From Clostridia bacterium (GTDB taxonomy: Bacteria > Bacillota > Clostridia > Christensenellales > Aristaeellaceae), in contig JAFXZO010000055.1 of assembly GCA_017541205.1 (NCBI GenBank), forward strand, positions 1-33,481: 33,481 nucleotides of DNA, read 5' to 3'. The notes under the pieces were generated by a model. The model ran no database searches and was not told the origin of the DNA. It saw only the letters and a program-made list of their open reading frames with translations. The position numbers were made by a program, and so were the translations under genes. Positions within the stretch are counted from its first letter, which is position 1. The number at the start of each line of letters is the position of its first letter. Below are positions 17,443-24,681 of the stretch, one piece after another.

Positions 17443-17461
17443 GTTATTTACCGGAAATAAC
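17443..17461. promoter_or_regulatory. Inverted repeat in the lon leader (possible operator)
   Basis: GTTATTT (17443-17449), a 5-nt spacer and AAATAAC (17455-17461) form a perfect 7-5-7 inverted repeat. It lies between the predicted transcription start (about 17475) and the lon ribosome-binding site. It is not CIRCE or a CtsR site. It may be a repressor operator or a small leader hairpin. Confidence 0.4.
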
Positions 17462-17481
17462 GCGTTCCCCGGTCTTTTCCA

Positions 17482-17510
17482 ATTATACCTGATTGTGATT
17501 GAAAATGCAA
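17482..17510 (-). promoter_or_regulatory. Sigma-A-type promoter of lon
   Basis: On the minus strand TTGCAT (17505-17510), 17 nt, then perfect TATAAT (17482-17487). It lies just past the lonB stop, so lon has its own promoter even if lonB transcripts run on. Confidence 0.8.
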
Positions 17511-17515
17511 CCTTC

Positions 17516-19192
17516 CTATCCTTTTTGCATGCAAACCGGCGACGCGGAAAGCGATGCGGGAGCGGAGAGCGGGGCGTCCGCGTCCCGCTCGGCGGCGGAC
17601 AAAGGAAGGAGCATCAGATCAAGCGCTTCCTCCAGGCTGTCGATCAAAATCACCTGAATGCCTGCGTCCCGAAAGCGCTCCATCGCGTTCTCCCGGGGAA
17701 CCAGCACGCGGGACAGCCCCGCCCTTTTCGCGGCCTCCGCTTTCGCGGGCACGCCGCCGACGGGCAGCACCCTTCCCTGCACGCTGATTTCCCCGGTCAT
17801 GGCGCTGGCGCCGTCCACGGGCCTGCCGGTCAGGACGCTGACGGCGGCGACCGCCATGGCGGCCCCGGCGGACGGCCCGTCCACCGGCATGCCGCCGGGG
17901 AAATTGATGTGCACATCGGTATGCGCGTTAAGATACCCCAGGCGGTGAAGCAGCGTCTGCACATTCCGGGCAGAAGAATGCGCCATGGATTTGCGGCGAA
18001 GGGTATGGCCGTTTTCGCCCAGTTCTTCTTCCTCCACAATGCCCGTCACGAGCACCCTGCCCTTGCCCTGCTCCGCTGCCGCCTCGATCTCCATGACCGC
18101 GCCCTGATGACTGCCGTGCACCGCCAGGCCGTGCACCGCGCCGATCCGGTTCTCCAGCGCCGCCCGCTCGCCCGGCCGCTTTGCGCAATGCCCGGATTCG
18201 ATCACCCATTCCATATCCGTTAGGCGGATATCGCTGCGGCCCTCGAGCTGCGCGACGCCGGAGGCCATTTGGACCATGTTGACCGCGTCCCGGCCGCACA
18301 GCGCGTATTGCCCCGCGAGGGCCGCGGTTTCCTTCCGCATGGAAAAGCCGGCGCGTTCCGCCGCTTCCTGGGCAATGCGGGCCACTTCCTCTGAATCCAG
18401 CGCGCGGAAAAAGATTTCCATGCAGCGGGATCGCAGGGCGGGGGAGATTTCCTCGGGGCTTCGGGTGGTGGCGCCGATCAGGCGGAAATCCGCGGGCAGG
18501 CCGTTTTTGAATATTTCGTGCACATAGCGCGGCGTGCCCGGATCGTCCGGATGATAATAGGCCGATTCAAAGCGGACCTTTCGATCTTCCAGCACCTTCA
18601 AAAGCTTGTTCATCTGGATCGGGTGCATTTCGCCGATCTCGTCCAGGAACAGCACGCCCCCGTGCGCCCGCGAGACGGCGCCGGGCTTGGGCTGCGGGAT
18701 GCCCTGCACGCCCAGAGGGCCTGCGCCCTGATAAATGGGATCGTGCACGCTGCCGATCAACGGATCGGCGATGGCGCGCTCGTCAAAGCGCACGCAGGTG
18801 GCGTCCATTTCGATGAAAGGCGCGTTCTGCGCAAACGGCGTGCCTTCGCTTTTCTTGGCCGCCTCCAGGGCGAGCCTTGCCGCGCAGGTTTTGCCCACGC
18901 CGGGAGGCCCGTAGATCAGCACGTGCTGGGGATTTTTCCCGCACAGGATCGCCATCAGGGAGCGGATGCCTTCCTCCTGGCCGATGATATCCGAAAACTG
19001 TTTGGGGCGCACGTGCTCGCTGAGCGGCTCGGTCAGCGAAATCGAACGCATCCTGCGCAGGTTTTCCATTTCCTTCGCGCATTCCCGCCTGCCCTGCGGC
19101 GCGGTGCGGCGCAGATTCTTCAGCTGCGTATAAAAATAGACGCCCATGATGACCGTTACGGTCAATTGGATCAGAAGCAGGATCCAGCTCAA
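17516..19192 (-). CDS. lonB: Membrane-anchored ATP-dependent protease LonB (TTG start)
   Basis: LonB is a Lon-family protease of spore-forming Firmicutes with an N-terminal membrane anchor. From TTG 19192 it has 558 residues, beginning with a hydrophobic segment (SWILLLIQLTVTVIMGVYF), like Bacillus LonB (about 550). Walker A is GPPGVGKT at 95-102, with VLFLDEIGE as Walker B. The protease dyad is Ser441 in DGPSAG and Lys484 in GGVPAK, again 43 apart. TTG is preferred over ATG 19246 because AGGGGGG stands 7 nt before it and the ATG has none. That ribosome-binding site is in the 3' arm of a terminator hairpin. A serine/alanine-rich tail of about 25 residues ends the protein. Confidence 0.93.
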   Translation of the reverse strand: MSWILLLIQLTVTVIMGVYFYTQLKNLRRTAPQGRRECAKEMENLRRMRSISLTEPLSEHVRPKQFSDIIGQEEGIRSLMAILCGKNPQHVLIYGPPGVGKTCAARLALEAAKKSEGTPFAQNAPFIEMDATCVRFDERAIADPLIGSVHDPIYQGAGPLGVQGIPQPKPGAVSRAHGGVLFLDEIGEMHPIQMNKLLKVLEDRKVRFESAYYHPDDPGTPRYVHEIFKNGLPADFRLIGATTRSPEEISPALRSRCMEIFFRALDSEEVARIAQEAAERAGFSMRKETAALAGQYALCGRDAVNMVQMASGVAQLEGRSDIRLTDMEWVIESGHCAKRPGERAALENRIGAVHGLAVHGSHQGAVMEIEAAAEQGKGRVLVTGIVEEEELGENGHTLRRKSMAHSSARNVQTLLHRLGYLNAHTDVHINFPGGMPVDGPSAGAAMAVAAVSVLTGRPVDGASAMTGEISVQGRVLPVGGVPAKAEAAKRAGLSRVLVPRENAMERFRDAGIQVILIDSLEEALDLMLLPLSAAERDADAPLSAPASLSASPVCMQKG

Positions 19193-19264
19193 AAAAAATC
19201 CCCCCTTTTTCCTGCCGTTAGCATGGCTCGAAACCGAAAAAACCATGCGGAAGAAAAAGGAGGG
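19191..19264 (-). terminator. Terminator hairpin overlapping the lonB ribosome-binding site
   Basis: On the minus strand the arm 19264-19253 (CCCTCCTTTTTC) pairs with 19211-19200 at 11 of 12 positions. An inner hairpin (19243-19248 with 19221-19226, GCATGG/CCATGC) is enclosed. A and T8 follow at 19199-19191. It begins 19 bases after the aguA stop. The 3' arm contains AGGGGGG, the lonB Shine-Dalgarno, and the T tract runs into the TTG start, so the fold would both end aguA transcripts and hide the lonB start site. Confidence 0.8.
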
Positions 19265-19282
19265 TTTTGAGCGATTGCGCGA

Positions 19283-21127
19283 TCAGTCGTAGATTTTGCG
19301 GCCCCGCTGATCGGGCGCGCCGCTGAAGCGGTGGAAGAAGGTGTTGATGATGTCGCGCCATTCGCGGGCGTTACGCAGCTGCAGCTGCATGCGGCTTTGC
19401 GCTTCGGCGCGGTCGGGCTCGGGAAGACCAATTAGGCCGTTCAGCGTTTCGGCCATTTGCTCCGCCTGCGCGCAGCCTTCAAAATGGTCGTCATAGATGC
19501 GCTGGATCAGGGTGCGCCCGTCGCGCATCCGATGCCCGTAGGGCAGGCGGTGGAAGAACAAAAGCAGATTATCCGGGCACGTATCGGGGGATTCGTAGAG
19601 CGCCCTCCATTGGGGCGGATACTGGGTCACGTAGCCCGTGCCCTTTTCCGTCCGGTCGATGCCCACGGCGTTCCGATCGGCCCGGTTATAGGTGCCCCAG
19701 GCCTGGAATTCGTAGCCGTAGGGGCTGGGGCCGTAATGCTGGTTGGGAGAGACCATCCAGCACAAGCCCAGGGGAGCGGTATATTTTTCATAGATTTCGC
19801 GGCTGGAAAGCAGGAGGGAGACCAGCGCTTGCTCCTGCTCGGCGGGCAGGGCGTAGGTGAGGCGCGCCCATGTCCTGACGACCTGGCCGGGATCGCTGTC
19901 CGGGTCCCAGGAAAAAGCGCCGTAAGCGTACAGGTTCAGCGCGGCGAAGGGATGCCCCGTCCAGTTATCGTCCCTGCCCAGGTTGCTCACCGCGGCGACG
20001 GCCTTGACCTGCGCTTTGCCCATCTGGTCAAAGATTTCGCGCATCAGGCCCGGCATGGCGTAGAGGTCGATCTGGTGGCCCGTATACTCCTGGGCAAGCT
20101 GGATCTCGAGGGCTTTGACGGTTTGCGGCATGGCGTAAAGCAAGGGAGAAACGGGCTCCCGCACCTGGAAATCGTAAGGCCCGTGCTTGATCTGCAAAAT
20201 CACGTTCTTGTCAAACTGACCATCCAGCGGGGCGTAGAGATCGTATGCCGCGCGGGGCCGGTCCGTCTTCTGGTCGCGCCAGTCCTGCATGCAGTTATAC
20301 ACGAACGCGCGCCAGACCAGACGCCCGCCGAAGGGCCTAAGGGCCCGGGCAAGCATGTTTGCGCCTTGCGCGTGCGTGCGGCCGTAGGTATTGGGGCCGG
20401 GGCGATGCTCGCTGTCCGCCTTGACCAGGAAGCCGGCCAGATCGGGGATCGCCGCATAGACGCCGCGCGCGCGCTCCGTCCACCAGGCTTGCACCCGCGC
20501 GTCCAGGGGATCGGCGGTATCCAGCCCGTCCTGCATGGGCAGGGAAAAATCGATGCTCAGCATGAGCTTTACGCCAAACGGACGAAGCAGCGCGGCAAAG
20601 CGGCTGACCTCGGGGAGCAGATCGGTCAAAAGCAGCTGGGCGGGCTGATGGACGTTGACGTTGTTCAGGCACAGCACGTTGATCCCGACGCTGCCAAGCA
20701 TCCTGCCAAGCTGGCGGATGCGCGCGGGGTCATACTGGAAACGGTCGGCTTCAAACCAGATCGAGCGGCCTGCGTACCCGCGCTCGATATCGCCGCTCAT
20801 GTTATCCCAGCAATCCAGCATGCGAAGGCCGTAGAAGGGCCGCTGCACGCCCGTTGGGAGGGGAGAAGCGGAAAAATGGCGCAGGATCAGCTGATAAGCG
20901 CCGTACAGGATGCCCGTATCCCCGCCGAGCAGGAGATATCCGGAATCGGTCTTCCGAATCTCGTACCCTTCGCCAAGCGTACTGTCCGCTTTGAGCGTCA
21001 CCCGGCCGGGCAGCTTCCCGCAATGGTCCAATTCAAACCGCGCCAATCGGAGGGGCGTATCGATCTCGGGCGGAACAGGCGCGCTTAAAGCCGTTAGCCA
21101 AGTCTTGCGATCTTCCCACGTGCTCAT
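19283..21127 (-). CDS. aguA: Alpha-glucuronidase, family GH67
   Basis: GH67 enzymes remove (4-O-methyl-)glucuronic acid from the non-reducing end of xylo-oligosaccharides. The 614-aa protein shows family segments RMLDCWDN with IERGYAGRSIW, KADSEHRPGPNTYGRTHA, LQIKHGPYDFQVREPVSP, QEYTGHQ, and the C-terminal RFSGAPDQRGRKIYD. Candidate catalytic residues are Glu240, Asp319 and Glu347; their spacings of 79 and 28 match Glu285/Asp364/Glu392 of the Geobacillus enzyme. ATG 21127 follows AAGGG by 9 nt; ATG 21151 has no ribosome-binding site. No signal peptide is present, so it acts in the cytoplasm on imported oligomers. The length is slightly below the usual 680 or so. Confidence 0.95.
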   Translation of the reverse strand: MSTWEDRKTWLTALSAPVPPEIDTPLRLARFELDHCGKLPGRVTLKADSTLGEGYEIRKTDSGYLLLGGDTGILYGAYQLILRHFSASPLPTGVQRPFYGLRMLDCWDNMSGDIERGYAGRSIWFEADRFQYDPARIRQLGRMLGSVGINVLCLNNVNVHQPAQLLLTDLLPEVSRFAALLRPFGVKLMLSIDFSLPMQDGLDTADPLDARVQAWWTERARGVYAAIPDLAGFLVKADSEHRPGPNTYGRTHAQGANMLARALRPFGGRLVWRAFVYNCMQDWRDQKTDRPRAAYDLYAPLDGQFDKNVILQIKHGPYDFQVREPVSPLLYAMPQTVKALEIQLAQEYTGHQIDLYAMPGLMREIFDQMGKAQVKAVAAVSNLGRDDNWTGHPFAALNLYAYGAFSWDPDSDPGQVVRTWARLTYALPAEQEQALVSLLLSSREIYEKYTAPLGLCWMVSPNQHYGPSPYGYEFQAWGTYNRADRNAVGIDRTEKGTGYVTQYPPQWRALYESPDTCPDNLLLFFHRLPYGHRMRDGRTLIQRIYDDHFEGCAQAEQMAETLNGLIGLPEPDRAEAQSRMQLQLRNAREWRDIINTFFHRFSGAPDQRGRKIYD

Positions 21128-21222
21128 ACTCGTTATCCCTTCTCTGTCCATGGAGGCCGCTTTCGTTTCGGGCGGATGGAAAACCGGGATCCGCCCGATC
21201 CCTTATGTCTCGATCTGCCAAT

Positions 21223-21231
21223 ATTTTACCA
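21223..21231 (-). promoter_or_regulatory. Extended -10 promoter for aguA
   Basis: On the minus strand TGGTAAAAT (21231-21223) matches the extended -10 pattern TGnTATAAT with one change. No clear -35 precedes it, as is common for activator-dependent or extended -10 promoters. The leader would be about 90 nt. Confidence 0.5.
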
Positions 21232-21247
21232 TTTTCTATTATCCCAA

Positions 21248-21261
21248 GAAATATATATTTC
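21248..21261. promoter_or_regulatory. Perfect 14-bp palindrome upstream of aguA
   Basis: GAAATATATATTTC is a perfect palindrome in AT-rich DNA about 20 bp upstream of the aguA -10, where a -35 would stand. It may be a regulator site, or simply low-complexity AT sequence. Confidence 0.3.
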
Positions 21262-21270
21262 GCAGTATTT

Positions 21271-21287
21271 TGTGCAAATCCTGCACA
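21271..21287. promoter_or_regulatory. Inverted repeat TGTGCA-N5-TGCACA upstream of aguA
   Basis: A perfect 6-5-6 inverted repeat, 17 bp in all, is centred about 63 bp upstream of the predicted aguA start. That is a position typical for an activator. It also lies about 100 bp upstream of the rightward promoter. The regulator is not in the window. Confidence 0.4.
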
Positions 21288-21346
21288 GATTTTCGCCAAC
21301 TGATCCTTTGTCGAGCGCAGCCAAACGATCAAAAAACCGTGCAATA

Positions 21347-21375
21347 TTGACAAAAACCGTGGTAAGTGGTACATT
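21347..21375 (+). promoter_or_regulatory. Sigma-A-type promoter for the secreted protein gene
   Basis: A perfect TTGACA (21347-21352), 17 nt, then TACATT (21370-21375, 4 of 6). Transcription would start near 21382, giving a leader of about 137 nt. Confidence 0.7.
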
Positions 21376-21518
21376 TTTAGTGAAGATTATTCAGGATATG
21401 GCGGCTGTATTTTGAGGGAAGCGGCGGACGCACAGATGAGCTTCTCGATCCACGCACGTATTCGGCTACGCAGAAAGAAACCCAAGAACGGACAAAGAAA
21501 ACGAAGGGAGCAAGAAGC

Positions 21519-23174
21519 ATGAAAAAAACCACGCTGCGCATCGTTTTAATGGCTTTGATCCTTGTGCTGACCTTTTCCCAGACGGCCCTTGCCGAGCCGT
21601 CGGACAGCCTCAAAGCCTTCTATGCCTGCCTGGTGGACGGTTGGACTTTTCTGAATGAAGAGGGCACCTCCGCCGCATACGGTGACGGGTTCCTGCAAGC
21701 GAAGCTGGAGGATAATGCCATTACCATTACCCAGACGTACGATGAAGAGAAACCCCTGACCTGGACCTTCGTTCAGGAAGGGGACTGGCTGACCGCCCCC
21801 CTGGGGCCGGATGAAGCCGAAGGCCGCAGCACGGCCTATTTGCTGCTGAACGACGCGATTTCCGCCCAGGGCGTAAACGTCGATTTGTTTCTTGGCTACA
21901 TTAACGCCCTGAAGGAATTGCAGAGCAAATACCTGACCTATGACGAGAGCGACGGAGAAAAGAAGGTGAGCGTCAATATCGCCGGACCTTACGAATACGA
22001 TCTGGACGCCATGGACGGCTTGGCAATCACTGAAGAATATCTGCTGGAGGAAGGCTGGAAGCCGCTGCTGGGAGAAGATTACGAAATGATCAGCCTCCCC
22101 TATGGCAAGGTCAATGTGTTCGGCGCCGCCACCAAAGACGGCATGTACGTTACCATCAGCGAATACGGCGGGCTGGACGACCTGGCCTTCCGGGCCATCG
22201 TCAGCTTCGTTTCGGTTTTGCAGCCCAAGGGCTGGGAGAATTTTATCGCCGAATATACGGAACTGAAGGACGCGGAGGGGGCTGATTTCATCGCCCAAGT
22301 GAACCTGGACGAAGCCGGCATGGAAGATACGTGGATGAAGTATCAGGAAGGCTACGGCTTTGCCAACTTCATCATCGGCGACAACCTCCTGGAAGAAGAC
22401 GAAGACGAGACAAACGAAAATCCCCTGTTCGCGACGATCGGCGACGCCAAGGAAGCGGGCGGCGAAAACGTACTGATGGGAGGCACGGGAGACCGTTTTG
22501 CCGTGGTGCTGGAGAAAGACGGAAAATATCTCCGGGCCGTTGCCGAGCTGGACGAGGAAGCCATGCGGCTGAGCGACGCCATTTTAGAGGCGGAGGATCT
22601 GGAAGCGACCTTCCAGGCGTATGACGACTATATCCTGACGCTGCCTGTTTCCTATGTTGAAGAATTTACCGTGCAGCCCAAGGATCAGGCCGAGTTAAAA
22701 GCCTGGATCGGAAAGACCGTTGGAGATTTGGAAGCGGACGGATATGAATACATGTCTTCCGGAACGCAAGGCGATGAAAACCGGATCGTCTTTGGAATGG
22801 CCAGCGGGATTTATCAGTATGAATTCCTGGTCGATGCGGATTTCGCGGCTTATGAGACGGCGCAGGAAACCGACGACTATGGCGATCTGGTGATTACGGA
22901 CGCCTGGTTCGCCGGCGCGTCGATCAATGCGGTGGAGCTGCGGTTCCATGCGGACGGAACGGTTGAGGAACCGGAAGACCCCTTCGCGTTTTTCAACGAA
23001 ATCTATGCCGCTTACCAGGAGGCGCTTGAAGCTGCCGGAGAAAACGGCGAAGTGGATTATGACGGCCTGGCCGAAGCATTGAAGGAAAAGTACCCTGACC
23101 GTGCGGAAGAGATTGATTCGACGCTGATGATGTATAAGCTTTTTGGCATCATAGACACAATAGAAACGCCCTGA
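21519..23174 (+). CDS. Secreted acidic protein of unknown function
   Basis: The 551-aa protein starts with a clear signal peptide (MKKTTLRIVLMALILVLTF, then SQTALA and likely cleavage before EPSD). There is no lipobox, and mature cysteine is limited to one. The mature part is strongly acidic and rich in Glu, Asp, Ala and Tyr, typical of an exported protein. About residues 395-490 (ELKAWIGKTVGDLEADGY onwards) look like one compact alpha/beta unit. I do not recognise a family. A decayed relative sharing the signal peptide and the segment around 249-285 lies at 24381-24612. The VanY-like gene follows within 43 bp and is probably co-transcribed, which suggests a cell-envelope role. Confidence 0.85.
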   Translation: MKKTTLRIVLMALILVLTFSQTALAEPSDSLKAFYACLVDGWTFLNEEGTSAAYGDGFLQAKLEDNAITITQTYDEEKPLTWTFVQEGDWLTAPLGPDEAEGRSTAYLLLNDAISAQGVNVDLFLGYINALKELQSKYLTYDESDGEKKVSVNIAGPYEYDLDAMDGLAITEEYLLEEGWKPLLGEDYEMISLPYGKVNVFGAATKDGMYVTISEYGGLDDLAFRAIVSFVSVLQPKGWENFIAEYTELKDAEGADFIAQVNLDEAGMEDTWMKYQEGYGFANFIIGDNLLEEDEDETNENPLFATIGDAKEAGGENVLMGGTGDRFAVVLEKDGKYLRAVAELDEEAMRLSDAILEAEDLEATFQAYDDYILTLPVSYVEEFTVQPKDQAELKAWIGKTVGDLEADGYEYMSSGTQGDENRIVFGMASGIYQYEFLVDADFAAYETAQETDDYGDLVITDAWFAGASINAVELRFHADGTVEEPEDPFAFFNEIYAAYQEALEAAGENGEVDYDGLAEALKEKYPDRAEEIDSTLMMYKLFGIIDTIETP

Positions 23175-23217
23175 AGATTTACGCAGGAGAGCGCGGCTGC
23201 ATGGAGGATTGTGCGAA

Positions 23218-23820
23218 ATGAAAAGGATCATCTGTCTTTTTCTTTTGATTTGCTGCATATTCATATCGGCCTATGGCGAGACGCTTCCGCAGGTGCTGCT
23301 TGTCAACGCGGATCACCCGCTGCCGGAGGATTACGCGCCCGGGGAACTGGTCAATTTGTATGAGCAGAAGCGCCACTTTCTTTTGGCAAACAGCTCCATC
23401 GAATTGGAACGGGCGGCCTTTGAGGCAGCCAACCGCATGTTCAAGCTGGCGGAAGATGAGGACATGAACGGCTTCATCCTGACCAGCGGGTACAGAAGCC
23501 GGGAGCGTCAGGCAGAGCTGTATGCGGAAAACCCGGATACGGCGCAGGCGCCGGGCTGCAGCGAGCATGAAACGGGCCTGGCCTTCGATGTGACCACCCG
23601 CTACGATTACGGCACGTTTGAGGACACGCCGCAGTTTGAGTGGCTGATGGAGCACTGCTGGGAATTCGGCTTTATTCTGCGCTACCCCGAAGGAAAAGAG
23701 GAGATCACCGGCATTCCCTACGAATCCTGGCACTACCGGTATGTGGGCGAGGACGCGGCAAAGATCATCCATGAAAACGGATGGACGCTGGAAGAATACT
23801 GCGAGGCGATGGAACGCTGA
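23218..23820 (+). CDS. D-alanyl-D-alanine carboxypeptidase, VanY-like (peptidase M15B)
   Basis: The 200-aa exported protein has an N-terminal hydrophobic segment (about 3-19), so it acts on the outer side of the membrane. It has all M15B landmarks: SGYRSRERQ at 90-98, the SEHETGLAFD zinc motif with His117 and Asp124, and ESWHYRYVG with zinc ligand His172 and catalytic Glu169. Such enzymes cut the terminal D-Ala from peptidoglycan stem peptides. ATG 23218 is 10 nt after GGAGG; an in-frame TTG at 23209 is too close. There are no vanA- or vanS-type genes nearby, so a wall-remodelling role is more likely than vancomycin resistance. Confidence 0.93.
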   Translation: MKRIICLFLLICCIFISAYGETLPQVLLVNADHPLPEDYAPGELVNLYEQKRHFLLANSSIELERAAFEAANRMFKLAEDEDMNGFILTSGYRSRERQAELYAENPDTAQAPGCSEHETGLAFDVTTRYDYGTFEDTPQFEWLMEHCWEFGFILRYPEGKEEITGIPYESWHYRYVGEDAAKIIHENGWTLEEYCEAMER

Positions 23821-23895
23821 ACCGCCGTCCCGAAAAACCTTATCGGCGCGGGCGCATCCTGGCTTGCGAAAAAACAAACGGAAAGGTCGGGCCCT

Positions 23896-24315
23896 ATGGA
23901 ATATAAGAAGTTTGGAGATACCTATCTGGTGCGGATCGATCTGCATGAGGAGATCATGCAGGCGCTTCAATGCTTTTGCGGGAAAGAGCATATTGGCCTG
24001 GCGCGGGTGGAAGCCATCGGCGCGGCGGACCATGCCGTGCTCGGCGTATATGATCTAAAGAAAAAGGAATATTATCCGGAAGAAATCCATGCGTTTATGG
24101 AGATCATCAGCCTGAACGGAAACATCACCGCGATGGACGGAAAACCGTATATTCATCTTCACGCGGCGCTGGCGGATCAGCAGCATGTGATCCATGGCGG
24201 CCATGTGCTGGAGATGCGGGTCGGGGCGACCTGCGAAATGTTCGTGACCGTTTTGGACGGAAAAGTGGAGCGGCGGAAAGACGAAGAACTGGGCATCAAT
24301 CTATGGACATTTTGA
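23896..24315 (+). CDS. PPC/DUF296-domain protein
   Basis: The 139-aa protein is a single PPC (DUF296) domain, the fold also found in plant AT-hook proteins and in bacterial proteins of unclear function. Key features are HIGLARVEAIGAADHAVLG, the metal-type pattern HLHAALAD, HVIHGGHVLEM, and TCEMFV near the end. The bacterial members trimerise and bind metal through such histidines; direct DNA binding is doubtful because no AT-hook is present. ATG follows GAAAGG. It lies 75 bp after the VanY-like gene on the same strand, perhaps in the same transcript. Confidence 0.88.
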   Translation: MEYKKFGDTYLVRIDLHEEIMQALQCFCGKEHIGLARVEAIGAADHAVLGVYDLKKKEYYPEEIHAFMEIISLNGNITAMDGKPYIHLHAALADQQHVIHGGHVLEMRVGATCEMFVTVLDGKVERRKDEELGINLWTF

Positions 24316-24380
24316 TATCCGGCGGTTTAGATTTCACTGATGACCACTTATTCTGTTTATCAATGAAAGAAGGCAAAAAC

Positions 24381-24612
24381 ATGAAGGGAACCGTCCTGCG
24401 CATTGCCCTGCTGGCCCTTGCCCTGCTGCTGGCCTTCTGCCAGACCGCCGCGGCCGAACCCACGGATAACCTCAAAGATGAAAGACGCACAGGAGGCCAA
24501 TTACACAGCCCAAGTGAACCTGGAAGGGGCGGCCTTGCTGGAAGCAGACAGCCACCCGGAGGAAGGTTACAGCTACGCTTTCTTTACCGTCGGGCCGACC
24601 GGCGTTCAATAA
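24381..24612 (+). pseudogene. Decayed paralogue of the secreted protein at 21519
   Basis: The first 32 codons encode a signal peptide almost parallel to the intact gene (MKGTVLRIALLALALLL..., TAAAEPTDNLK against TALAEPSDSLK). Right after this LK the homology jumps and changes frame. A second frame from 24478 encodes LKDAQEANYTAQVNLE, parallel to LKDAEGADFIAQVNLD around residue 250 of the intact protein, then EEGYSYAFF against QEGYGFANF, and stops at 24612. This is best explained by an internal deletion of about 650 bp between short LK-coding repeats, with loss of frame and of the last half. It lies 65 bp after the PPC gene. Confidence 0.75.
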
Positions 24613-24681
24613 AGGATACACGAAGCGAAAACAGTTTTCCCCGCAACCGCCGATGTTTCGCGCTTTAAGGAGGGATGAAGC

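Larger units (their letters stand above)
21128..21518. other. Intergenic region between aguA and the secreted protein gene
   Basis: This 391-bp stretch separates divergent genes. It is visibly more AT-rich in its middle (21220-21270) than the flanking coding DNA. It holds a leftward extended -10, two inverted repeats and a rightward promoter, each listed separately. I see no convincing gene in it. Confidence 0.7.

Noticed and set aside
17430..17510. CIRCE or CtsR operator at lon
   Set aside because: The repeat GTTATTT-N5-AAATAAC does not match the CIRCE half-site (TTAGCACTC) or the CtsR heptad repeat.
19457..21088. A 543-codon plus-strand frame opposite aguA
   Set aside because: The GH67 catalytic spacing is perfect on the minus strand; the plus frame has no recognisable domain.
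21150..21180. A catabolite-repression (cre) site before aguA
   Set aside because: CGAAACGAAAGCGG on the minus strand shares only part of the cre consensus and lacks its dyad symmetry.
23218..23820. Vancomycin-resistance gene
   Set aside because: The M15B domain is VanY-like, but no ligase, dehydrogenase or VanR/VanS genes are near. Ordinary peptidoglycan trimming is the better reading.
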